From the NCBI GenBank assembly GCA_015490675.1, contig WFXI01000012.1, positions 1-8,452 of the forward strand: DNA of 8,452 nt, given 5' to 3'. The notes under the pieces were generated by a model. The model searched no databases. It saw only the letters and a program-made list of their open reading frames with translations, and had not been told where the DNA came from. Position 1 is the first letter of the stretch, and every line of letters begins with the position of its first letter. This stretch comes from Hydrogenothermaceae bacterium (GTDB lineage Bacteria; Aquificota; Aquificia; Aquificales; Hydrogenothermaceae). Made by a program: the position numbers and the translations under genes. Of the stretch, positions 1 through 5,948 are shown piece by piece.

Positions 1-47
1 ACGCAAGAAGAAGTGAAGCAATATTTATTTTTTGGAGGTATTTTGTC

Positions 48-254
48 GTGCGTATCACAGGAACAGTTAAATGGTTCAACTCAAAGAAAGGATTTGGGTT
101 CATCACAAGAGATGATGGACAAGGAGACATCTTTGTTCATTATTCTGCTATTGAAGGTGAGGGCTTTAAAAATCTTGAAGAAGGACAAAAAGTAGAATTT
201 GAAGTTGTTCAAGAAGAAAAAGGCCCAAGAGCACAATCAGTAGTAAAATTATAA
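48..254 (+). CDS. csp: Cold-shock domain protein (CspA family), GTG start
   Basis: A 68-residue single cold-shock domain protein, the normal length for the family. These cytoplasmic proteins bind single-stranded RNA or DNA and loosen RNA secondary structure. The two nucleic-acid-binding motifs are visible: RNP1 as KGFGFI (about residues 14-19) and RNP2 as IFVHYSAI (about 28-35), with the usual N-terminal TGTVKWFN. The GTG at 48 is chosen because GGAGG (34-38) lies 9 bases upstream and because the family begins right there. The reading frame stays open to the window edge, but residues upstream do not look like a cold-shock domain. Its promoter lies outside the window. It is convergent with the JAMM gene and shares a terminator with it. 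The family call is certain; the particular paralogue is not. Confidence 0.96.
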   Translation: MRITGTVKWFNSKKGFGFITRDDGQGDIFVHYSAIEGEGFKNLEEGQKVEFEVVQEEKGPRAQSVVKL

Positions 255-263
255 AAATAATCC

Positions 264-285
264 AGGGAAGCCTTTTGGCTTCCCT
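264..285. terminator. Bidirectional hairpin terminator between convergent genes
   Basis: A perfect 9-bp inverted repeat, AGGGAAGCC / GGCTTCCCT, surrounds a TTTT loop (273-276). It lies 9 bases after the cold-shock gene stop and just beyond the end of the minus-strand JAMM gene. Read on the minus strand, the hairpin is followed by GGATTATTTTTAT, a usable U-rich tail. On the plus strand it is followed by ATTATATAAC, a weaker tail. The hairpin is GC-rich in an AT-rich region, which supports a real terminator serving both genes. Confidence 0.85.
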
Positions 286-286
286 A

Positions 287-712
287 TTATATAACTTCTA
301 CTTTCTCTTCTTTAAACTCATTTTTTTCTAAATCTAATTCCCAGCTTCTCCAATTTTCAGCTTTTCCATTATTTACAGACATAATTATGTAAGACATATC
401 TGGCTGTGCAAACATTAAATCTGTTTGAGAAGGTCTATCTGGATGGTCAGGGTGAGTATGGTATATTCCTATTATCTGAATACCATTTTTTTCTGCATAA
501 TCTTCGACTTTTAAATAATCCTTAGGAGCTATTTCAAATCTGTCATTTGCCCTTTCTTTATTTTGATTTTCTACTTGATAAACTTCTTTTACTTCTCTTA
601 TGTTGTCTTCATAGTCAATAATTCCTAGCATAAATCCACAGATTTCATAAGGATACCCTTTTTCGCCTTGTTTTTTTATTTCTTCAATATGCTCCTTTTT
701 TATCTTTAACAT
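287..712 (-). CDS. JAMM/MPN+ zinc metalloprotease (Mov34/PAD-1 family)
   Basis: A 141-residue single-domain protein of the bacterial JAMM family. These are zinc isopeptidases or peptidases; known bacterial members trim or release ubiquitin-like sulfur-carrier proteins (Mec and QbsD types). The full catalytic set is present: Glu23 in the PYEICGFMLG segment, then His85-x-His87-x7-Ser95-x2-Asp98. A Cys (Cys25) follows the catalytic Glu, as is common in the bacterial subgroup. The ATG at 712-710 has GAGGT 4 bases upstream. No thiF, moaD/thiS or cysteine synthase gene is adjacent here, so the substrate cannot be inferred from context. It is transcribed divergently from coaBC and convergently to csp. 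The fold and active site are clear; the biological role is unknown. Confidence 0.9.
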   Translation of the reverse strand: MLKIKKEHIEEIKKQGEKGYPYEICGFMLGIIDYEDNIREVKEVYQVENQNKERANDRFEIAPKDYLKVEDYAEKNGIQIIGIYHTHPDHPDRPSQTDLMFAQPDMSYIIMSVNNGKAENWRSWELDLEKNEFKEEKVEVI

Positions 713-739
713 CTTTACCTCTTTTGATGGAATTTTTAA

Positions 740-768
740 TTAAAAGTTTATAGCATTCTTGATATAAT
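740..768 (+). promoter_or_regulatory. Predicted sigma-70-type promoter for coaBC and downstream genes
   Basis: A perfect -10 TATAAT (763-768) sits 17 bases after a 4-of-6 -35 match, TTAAAA (740-745). The predicted start of transcription is near 775. That puts the GAGG element at 790 about 15 bases into the message, and leaves only 4 bases before the TTG at 779. It is the only good promoter seen upstream of the plus-strand array. Confidence 0.55.
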
Positions 769-774
769 TTTCAA
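747..774 (-). promoter_or_regulatory. Predicted sigma-70-type promoter for the JAMM gene
   Basis: On the minus strand there is a -35-like TTGAAA (774-769), a 16-base spacer, and a -10-like TATAAA (752-747). Transcription would begin near 740, giving a leader of about 28 bases before the ATG at 712. The elements overlap the coaBC promoter on the opposite strand. The region is AT-rich, so chance matches are possible. Confidence 0.5.
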
Positions 775-789
775 AAATTTGCTTTTTGT

Positions 790-802
790 GAGGTGTTTAA
801 TC
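790..802 (+). promoter_or_regulatory. Ribosome binding site and probable ATC start of coaBC
   Basis: GAGG (790-793) is followed by 6 bases and then an in-frame ATC (800-802). No ATG occurs at the 5' end of this frame. The only usual starts are TTG at 779 and GTG at 788, and neither has a Shine-Dalgarno element. Translation from them would place this GAGG inside the coding region. ATT at 803 is an equally unusual neighbour with 9-base spacing. Confidence 0.5.
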
Positions 803-1984
803 ATTTTTGAAAATAAAAACATTCTAGTTGGTGTTAGTGGTTCTATTGCAAGTTATAAAGCCTGTGAGCTTGTTAGAGCTTTTCAGAAAAAAGGAGCAAA
901 TGTTAGGGTTTGTATGACTCCTTCTGCAAAAGAATTTGTTGGAGAATTAACTTTTAGAGCTTTGACTAACTTTGAGGTTCTATCAGACTGGAAAGATGGA
1001 GAGACAGGTTTAGAGCATATTTACTGGGCAAGATGGGCGGATGTTTTTGTTATAGCACCTGCTTCTGCTAACACAATTGCAAAACTTCGTTATGGGATTA
1101 CAGATAACTTTTTAACTTCTGTTGCCTTAGCTCTTGATAAAAAAATTGTTGTGGCTCCTGCTATGAATACTAAAATGTATGAAAATCCAGCCACAAAAGA
1201 AAATTTAGAAATCCTAAAACAAAGAGGGTTTATTATTACAAATCCTGACTGTGGAGAGCTTGCCTGTGGAGAAGAAGGTAGCGGAAAACTTGCAGATATT
1301 GAAGATATATTATTAGACACTGCTTATGCTATTTACGAAAAGCCATTAAAAGGGAAAACTGTTTTAATAACAGCAGGGGGGACAAGAGAGCATTTTGACC
1401 CTATAAGGTATATTTCAAATGCCTCTTCTGGAAAAATGGGATATGCACTTGCAAAGTGGAGCTATATTCTAGGAGCAGAAAAAGTTTATTTAGTCTCTGC
1501 ACCTGTATGTGAAAAACCTATTTCAAAAGTTGAAACTATTAATGTCGTTTCTGCAAATGAAATGTTTGAAAAAGTAAAACAGCTTTATAAAGAAGCAGAT
1601 ATTATCATTATGAATTCTGCTGTTGCAGATTTTAGACCTAAAAGCTATAGCTCCTCAAAATTAAAGAAAGACAAAGAAAATAACATAATAGAGCTTGTGC
1701 CAAATCCAGATATATTGAAATTTTTAGGAGAAAACAAAAAAGAAAATCAAACTCTAATTGGATTTGCTGCTGAAAGTGATAATTTAATAGAAAATGCAAT
1801 ATCCAAATTAAAAAGGAAAAATCTAGATTGTATAGTTGCAAATGAGCTTTCTGTTTTTAGCAAAGATACACATAAAGGTTATATAATTTTTAAAAATCAA
1901 GAAAAAATAGAAATACCTCAGACAACAAAAGAAAACTCTGCCTATTTTATTCTTAAAATAATAAGTGAAAAATGTATAAGCTAA
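800..1984 (+). CDS. coaBC: Bifunctional phosphopantothenoylcysteine decarboxylase / phosphopantothenate-cysteine ligase
   Basis: This cytoplasmic enzyme joins cysteine to 4'-phosphopantothenate and decarboxylates the product to 4'-phosphopantetheine in coenzyme A synthesis. Numbering is from the ATC at 800 (394 residues). The N-terminal FMN-dependent CoaC domain (about 1-180) has the GVSGSIASYK opening, active His73, PASANT (87-92), PAMN (120-123) and Cys156 in LACG. The His-Asn-Cys spacing equals that of the E. coli enzyme (H75, N125, C158). The CoaB domain (about 184-394) shows TAGGTREHFDPIRYISNASSGKMG, AVADFRPK, SKLKK and NPDIL. Length is normal. The start is odd: the family normally begins a few residues before KILxGVTG, which fits ATC 800 or ATT 803 after GAGG. 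TTG 779 or GTG 788 would add 7 or 4 residues. It overlaps the next gene by 13 bases. The product is certain; the start is not. Confidence 0.95.
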   Translation: MIFENKNILVGVSGSIASYKACELVRAFQKKGANVRVCMTPSAKEFVGELTFRALTNFEVLSDWKDGETGLEHIYWARWADVFVIAPASANTIAKLRYGITDNFLTSVALALDKKIVVAPAMNTKMYENPATKENLEILKQRGFIITNPDCGELACGEEGSGKLADIEDILLDTAYAIYEKPLKGKTVLITAGGTREHFDPIRYISNASSGKMGYALAKWSYILGAEKVYLVSAPVCEKPISKVETINVVSANEMFEKVKQLYKEADIIIMNSAVADFRPKSYSSSKLKKDKENNIIELVPNPDILKFLGENKKENQTLIGFAAESDNLIENAISKLKRKNLDCIVANELSVFSKDTHKGYIIFKNQEKIEIPQTTKENSAYFILKIISEKCIS

Positions 1985-2442
1985 GTCTAAAAACTTTATT
2001 TCTAATTGCTTTGGTTTTAGCCTTAATAGGTCCTACATTGTCATTTTTTTCTTTGCAGTCTCAAGGAAATTATAGTGAAAAAGTTGCTATAACTTATGCA
2101 ATATCTACATATATTTTAGATTTTCTACATTTATTTATCTTAGGATTAGTAATAAATAAAATTTCTAATATAAACTCAACAAACTCTTTAAAAATTGCAA
2201 TTTTTACTTACTATCCTATGTGGATTTTTGATTTTGTTGATATTTACCAGCCTCTAAGACCATTAAGTAATGTTGGTCTTTTAATTAGCTTTATTGTTTT
2301 ATATAAACTGTTGAAATCTGATTTAGGTAGAAATAAATTAATAATTTTATTGATGCTGCATTTAGTTTTATATGGCTTAAATGCACTAATAGCAGAAAGT
2401 ATAGCAACAAATCCAGTTTTGAAAAAAATAATGGAGGTATAA
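1972..2442 (+). CDS. YIP1-like multi-pass membrane protein
   Basis: A 156-residue, very hydrophobic protein with about five predicted membrane segments (near residues 7-27, 41-62, 73-95, 98-112 and 121-142). The segment ISTYILDFLHLFILGLVINK followed by NSLKIAIFTYYPMWIFDF resembles the YIP1 family pattern, in which a membrane helix is followed by a conserved Tyr-x-Pro turn. The usual YIP1 C-terminal GLP-type motif is not obvious, so the match is tentative. No enzymatic residues are evident. The ATG at 1972 lies inside the end of coaBC (13-base overlap), with only a weak AAGTGA upstream, which suggests translational coupling. Four bases separate it from khtT, so it may assist or be regulated with that transporter, but this is a guess from position only. 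Confidence 0.55.
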   Translation: MYKLSLKTLFLIALVLALIGPTLSFFSLQSQGNYSEKVAITYAISTYILDFLHLFILGLVINKISNINSTNSLKIAIFTYYPMWIFDFVDIYQPLRPLSNVGLLISFIVLYKLLKSDLGRNKLIILLMLHLVLYGLNALIAESIATNPVLKKIMEV

Positions 2443-2446
2443 AAAA

Positions 2447-2935
2447 ATGGAGTTCAAAGAGTCTGATTTACCTGGAATTGGAAAGAAATTTTCAATTATT
2501 ACTTCTCACGGAGATAAAATTACAGTTGTTATACATATTACTGGTAAGAGAGAAATTTTCTTTTTTGAAGAAGACGACTATGATGACCCTCTTTGTGACA
2601 TAGTTTTAACTGAAGAAGAAGCCAATCAGCTTGGTTCTGTTTTAATGGGTGCATACTTTAAACCAGAAATGGAAAAAGACAAAGAACTTTTCTTACAAAA
2701 CCTAGCTATAGAGTGGTTTAAAGTTGAAAAAGGCTCACCAATAGCAGGAAAAACAATAAAAGAATTAGAAATTAGAAAAAAAACTGGAGCTACTGTTATA
2801 TCCATAATCAGAGGAGATGAGACAATTACAAATCCTTTACCAGATGAAGTAATAAAAGAAGGTGATATTTTAGTTCTAATAGGTTCTAGAGACCAGATTG
2901 AGAAATTCTTCAAGGAGTTCGGTGTAAATGCATAA
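2447..2935 (+). CDS. khtT: KhtT-type regulatory subunit of K+/H+ antiporter (RCK_C domain)
   Basis: A 162-residue cytoplasmic protein. Residues 1-75 (DLPGIGKKFSI, then GKREIFFF) match the KhtT N-terminal domain; residues 88-160 (EWFKVEKGSPIAGKTIKELEI, then DILVLIGSRDQIEKFF) form an RCK_C/TrkA-C ligand-binding domain. In Bacillus subtilis KhtT controls the KhtU antiporter, and its RCK_C domain binds cyclic di-AMP. Both the length and the domain order match that protein. GGAGG (2433-2437) lies 9 bases before the ATG. The antiporter gene follows with an 8-base overlap, which supports a two-subunit complex. Whether this homologue senses cyclic di-AMP cannot be read from the sequence. There is no separate khtS gene. 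Confidence 0.88.
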   Translation: MEFKESDLPGIGKKFSIITSHGDKITVVIHITGKREIFFFEEDDYDDPLCDIVLTEEEANQLGSVLMGAYFKPEMEKDKELFLQNLAIEWFKVEKGSPIAGKTIKELEIRKKTGATVISIIRGDETITNPLPDEVIKEGDILVLIGSRDQIEKFFKEFGVNA

Positions 2936-4133
2936 TGAGTTTCATTTTCCTTTTCTACTTCTTTTTGGAATAGTTAGCATAATTCTTTTTATTTCTGGAT
3001 ATATTGGAAAGTTAATTAGATTTCCAACAATCATATTTTTTATATTTGCAGGGCTTATTTTAGGTAATATAGTTCACCAAGAAGAAGTAATAGAAAAGTT
3101 TAGTGAGATAGGGATTGTTCTACTGTTTTTCTACCTTGGACTTGAGTTTAACTTTAAAAGGGCTATAGAAACAGGAAAAAAAATCTGGATAGTTGGTCTT
3201 TTAGATTTTTTCTTTGGGTTTGTCGTTGTATTTGCAACTATAAAGCTTTTAGGATTTGACTTATACAGTGCACTACTTGCAGGCGGAATTGCTTATGCTT
3301 CTTCTTCTGCGATTACAACTAAAATAATTGTTGATAATCATAGAATTGCTAACCCTGAAACAGAATTAATCCTTGGTTTAATGGTCTTTGAGGATATTGT
3401 TGCCCCTGTCTTACTTGCAATAATTTCTTCTTTTTCAAGTGGAAGTAACTTTTCTTTAATGCAAATAAATCTTATATTTTTAAAGATATTTGTAGTTTTC
3501 ATTATTATTTGGCTCATTAGTCATTTCTTTAAGGATAAACTAAATAAATTTATAGATAGTTTTATTGGCGAAGATATATTCATCTTATTTGCTTTTGGTA
3601 TTGTAGTTTTAGCTTCTGGATTTACACAGTATATAGGATTATCTGAAGCTCTTGGAGCATTTTTAGTTGGCGTTTTAATGGCAGAAGCAGGAAAAGAAGA
3701 AGAAATTGAAAAAGCTTTATATTCTATAAAAGACCTTGCTGTAGCATTATTCTTTATGTTCTTTGGAGCATCAATACAGTTTTCATCTGTATCTTTTGAT
3801 AATAAACTTTTATTTGCACTAGTTTTAATAATTGTTCTTTCTATAATTGGTAAATTCTTAACTGGTTTTATAGGAGGACAATTAACTGGTCTTTCTAAAA
3901 AAGCCTCTGCTATTGTTGGTTTTTCTATAATAAACAGAGGAGAATTCTCTATTGTTATGTCTAAATTTGCAAAACCTGAATATATTCCATTGGTTGGTAT
4001 ATATGTTTTAGTGATGGCTTCTATAGGTATTGTTTTTGCTCAATTTGCACCAAAATTAGCACAGTTAATCTTCCCTAAAAAATCTAAAAAGAAAAAGAAG
4101 AAAAAGAAAATAGAAAAACCTGAATATGTTTAA
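2928..4133 (+). CDS. khtU: KhtU-type CPA2 family K+(Na+)/H+ antiporter, poly-lysine tail
   Basis: A 401-residue inner-membrane cation/proton antiporter with about 12 hydrophobic segments filling residues 8-380. CPA2 family signs are GLILG near 42-46, FYLGLEF (68-74), ASSSAIT (124-130), the ion-site FEDI with Asp156 (154-157), SEALGAFLVGVLMA (239-252) and NRGEFSIVM (336-344). It lacks a C-terminal NAD-binding RCK_N domain, as expected when regulation is by a separate KhtT protein. The likely role is potassium or sodium efflux in exchange for protons. AAGGAG (2912-2917) lies 10 bases before the ATG, inside khtT. Odd: the C-terminal 18 residues hold 11 lysines, with eight in a row. The transported ion is inferred from the khtT neighbour. 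Confidence 0.85.
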   Translation: MHNEFHFPFLLLFGIVSIILFISGYIGKLIRFPTIIFFIFAGLILGNIVHQEEVIEKFSEIGIVLLFFYLGLEFNFKRAIETGKKIWIVGLLDFFFGFVVVFATIKLLGFDLYSALLAGGIAYASSSAITTKIIVDNHRIANPETELILGLMVFEDIVAPVLLAIISSFSSGSNFSLMQINLIFLKIFVVFIIIWLISHFFKDKLNKFIDSFIGEDIFILFAFGIVVLASGFTQYIGLSEALGAFLVGVLMAEAGKEEEIEKALYSIKDLAVALFFMFFGASIQFSSVSFDNKLLFALVLIIVLSIIGKFLTGFIGGQLTGLSKKASAIVGFSIINRGEFSIVMSKFAKPEYIPLVGIYVLVMASIGIVFAQFAPKLAQLIFPKKSKKKKKKKKIEKPEYV

Positions 4134-4180
4134 TGTTATAAAATTATATATAGGATTAATTTTTGTAAGGTAAATATTCT

Positions 4181-4513
4181 ATGTCGCAAATACTACTCTA
4201 TATTTTATTCTTCGTAGTTGGACTGATAGCTGGAGGATTTTATTTTACACACCTTTGGAAAAGTGTAAATGCATATAAATCTGACAAAAGCAAAATTATT
4301 TTTTCTTCATTTATAAGATTTCCTGTTCCATTAATTGCTGTATTTATTGCTGGTTTCTTTGCAGGAATAGGAGGAATATTAGCTGTAATTTTTGGCTTTA
4401 GTGTTTTTCAGTTTATATACTTAATTAAAAAGGGGTCACAACTAAAAAAAGATATTGAAGAATATGCAAACTCTTTAGAAAATCAAGAACAAGAAAATAG
4501 TAAAAATGGATAA
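4181..4513 (+). CDS. Small AtpR-like membrane protein
   Basis: A 110-residue protein with a membrane segment at about 4-23, a conserved-looking FYFTHLWKSV motif (20-29), and two further membrane segments (about 44-62 and 63-82) starting with SSFIRF (42-47). A glycine-rich first helix ending in an LW-x-x-V turn, followed by S-x-x-x-R at the second helix, is the pattern of the AtpR subunit of N-ATPase-type ATP synthases. The tail (83-110) is charged and cytoplasmic. No ATP synthase genes are nearby, so it may have another role. The start at 4181 is supported by AAGG (4167-4170) 10 bases upstream. It follows the largest gap in the array (47 bases) and overlaps pilD by 8 bases. Confidence 0.6.
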   Translation: MSQILLYILFFVVGLIAGGFYFTHLWKSVNAYKSDKSKIIFSSFIRFPVPLIAVFIAGFFAGIGGILAVIFGFSVFQFIYLIKKGSQLKKDIEEYANSLENQEQENSKNG

Positions 4514-5282
4514 TAACCTTTTAATAGCTATTTTTATTTTTGCTTTTGGTGCAATAATAGGGAGTTTCTTAAATGTTTTAATTTATAGACTACCTAGGGA
4601 TATGTCTATTGTTTTCCCTTCTTCTCACTGTCCAAAATGTGGTCATAAAATAAGATGGTATGAAAATATTCCTATAGCTTCTTATGTGGCTTTAAGAGGA
4701 AGATGTAGTAAATGTAAAACTCCTATCTCTTTGAGATATCCGATAGTTGAGTTTTTAACAGGTATATCTGCAAGTATATCTTATTTAAAGTGGGGATTAA
4801 CTATAGATTTTGCTTTTAATTTTGTGTTTTTAGCACTTGTTATAGCAATTAGCTTTATAGATTTAGATTTTAAAATTATTCCTGATGAGCTAAATTTAAT
4901 TGGCTTTTTATCTGGTTTAATTTATGCAGGGATTAGAGTAGATTTTTCTGTAATTGATGCTCTATTGGGTAGTTTTGTTGGAGCAGGATTCTTGTTTGCT
5001 ATAGCTTATTTATATCTAAAATTTAGAGGCATAGAAGGACTTGGAATGGGAGATGTTAAATTACTTGCATTTCTTGGCACTTATTTAGGTTGGTTTGGAA
5101 GCTTATTTGTAATATTTTTTGGTTCTCTTTTAGGAGTTATTGCTGGTCTAACTTTAGCGTATCTAAATAAATCAGAAGATAAAGCAAAATTTGAAATTCC
5201 GTTTGGACCTTATCTTTCTATAGCTGGAGTAATATATTTATTCTTTGGAGATATTATAAAAAGCTGGTATTTTGGAATATGA
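4506..5282 (+). CDS. pilD: Type IV prepilin peptidase / N-methyltransferase
   Basis: A 258-residue inner-membrane aspartic protease that cuts the leader peptide of type IV pilins and type II secretion pseudopilins and methylates the new N-terminus. The N-terminal domain has GSFLNVLIYRLP (19-30) and the zinc-type cysteine pairs Cys42/Cys45 and Cys67/Cys70 needed for the full bifunctional form. The catalytic aspartates are Asp119 (FIDLDFKIIPD) and Asp183 (GMGDVK), 64 residues apart as in TcpJ. About eight membrane segments are predicted, and the length is normal. The ATG lies inside the end of the AtpR-like gene (8-base overlap), with no strong Shine-Dalgarno element, so it probably depends on coupling. 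It overlaps the next gene through ATGA (5279-5282). No pilin gene is in the window. Confidence 0.95.
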   Translation: MDNNLLIAIFIFAFGAIIGSFLNVLIYRLPRDMSIVFPSSHCPKCGHKIRWYENIPIASYVALRGRCSKCKTPISLRYPIVEFLTGISASISYLKWGLTIDFAFNFVFLALVIAISFIDLDFKIIPDELNLIGFLSGLIYAGIRVDFSVIDALLGSFVGAGFLFAIAYLYLKFRGIEGLGMGDVKLLAFLGTYLGWFGSLFVIFFGSLLGVIAGLTLAYLNKSEDKAKFEIPFGPYLSIAGVIYLFFGDIIKSWYFGI

Positions 5283-5617
5283 GCAATACACAAATTAAGT
5301 ATAAGCTTTGGATTGAAAAAGATGGTGATATTATCATAGGAATGGGAAGAGATAAACTACTTAGAGAAATAGAAAAAACAGGCTCTATAAAAAAAGCTTC
5401 TGAAAAATTAGGAATTTCTTACAAAAAAGCTCTTGAATACATAAAGGCTATGGAAAAAAGAACAGGACAAAAAATTGTTGAAACATTTAGAGGAGGAAAA
5501 GAAAAAGGAGGGGCAAAACTTACACCTTTTGCAAAAAAACTACTATCAGACTTTGAAGATATTATGGAAAATTTTGAAAACTTAAAACAAAAGCTAGAAA
5601 ATGAAAAATATATTTGA
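5279..5617 (+). CDS. ModE-type winged helix DNA-binding protein, no ligand domain
   Basis: A 112-residue protein equal to the N-terminal DNA-binding half of ModE. A winged helix-turn-helix spans about 25-82: LLREIEKTGSIKKASEKLGISYKKALEYIKAM is the helix-turn-helix and FRGGKEKGGAKLT (70-82) is the wing, equivalent to the GGKGGGGAxLT signature. A short coiled-coil helix (about 89-110) probably makes the dimer. The molybdate-binding MOP/TOBE domains of full ModE are absent, so it cannot sense molybdate in the known way. It overlaps pilD by ATGA and the next gene by 17 bases. It may regulate this operon or a distant target. No matching operator palindrome was recognised here. Confidence 0.85.
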   Translation: MSNTQIKYKLWIEKDGDIIIGMGRDKLLREIEKTGSIKKASEKLGISYKKALEYIKAMEKRTGQKIVETFRGGKEKGGAKLTPFAKKLLSDFEDIMENFENLKQKLENEKYI

Positions 5618-5948
5618 ACTAAGAAGATTATACTTTATAGGGCTTTTTAGTAGTATTATTTATCCTGCATTACTTATTGTGATTTTAGGAAAATCACCTC
5701 TAAAAGATGTCTCAAATTTGGCTATATCTTTAATATCCGCTTCGGCATTTGTTATTTTCTATATTATGTTTTTAAAGGTAAAACGAAAAATTTATGAAAA
5801 TTTTAAAATTCCATTGATTTTAGGACATTTACCTATGGTAATAGGTTTTGTTTTTTCATTACTAGAAAAAAATTATCTTTATATACTTATATCCTTTCCT
5901 GTGTTTTTAATAATTTACATTTTGCTAATTCCAAAAGAGGAAAACTAA
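5601..5948 (+). CDS. Uncharacterised four-helix membrane protein
   Basis: This 115-residue protein is not recognised as a member of any family. It has four predicted membrane segments (about 9-29, 38-57, 70-88 and 91-110), short positively charged loops (KVKRKIYENFK at 59-69), and an acidic C-terminal KEEN. There are no cysteines, and no obvious catalytic or binding motif apart from a single His in GHLPMV (75-80). The ATG at 5601 lies 17 bases inside the preceding gene, with no clear Shine-Dalgarno element. The stop immediately precedes the rfaE2 ATG. The unbroken frame, the tight overlaps and base composition like the neighbours support a real gene. The function is unknown; context suggests a cell-envelope role. 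Confidence 0.75.
   Translation: MKNIFELRRLYFIGLFSSIIYPALLIVILGKSPLKDVSNLAISLISASAFVIFYIMFLKVKRKIYENFKIPLILGHLPMVIGFVFSLLEKNYLYILISFPVFLIIYILLIPKEEN

Noticed and set aside
1..47. Upstream extension or fusion of the cold-shock gene
   Set aside because: The frame is open to the edge, but the family N-terminus and the GGAGG spacing both point to the GTG at 48.
13..195. Open frame on the plus strand overlapping the cold-shock gene
   Set aside because: It lies in another frame of csp, has no Shine-Dalgarno element at its start and no recognisable domain.
1090..1320. Minus-strand open frame inside coaBC
   Set aside because: It is antisense to conserved CoaC motifs (PAMN, LACG) and is explained by the AT-rich coding strand; no family match.
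1638..1841. Minus-strand open frame inside the CoaB domain
   Set aside because: Hydrophobic, Leu/Phe-rich translation typical of the complement of Lys/Glu-rich coding sequence; no initiation signal.
2626..2913. Minus-strand open frame inside khtT
   Set aside because: Antisense to a clearly conserved RCK_C domain.
4134..4180. Possible internal promoter or terminator in the 47-base gap before the AtpR-like gene
   Set aside because: TATAAA and TATATA strings are present, but no -35 element lies at the right distance and no hairpin is seen; random in such AT-rich DNA.
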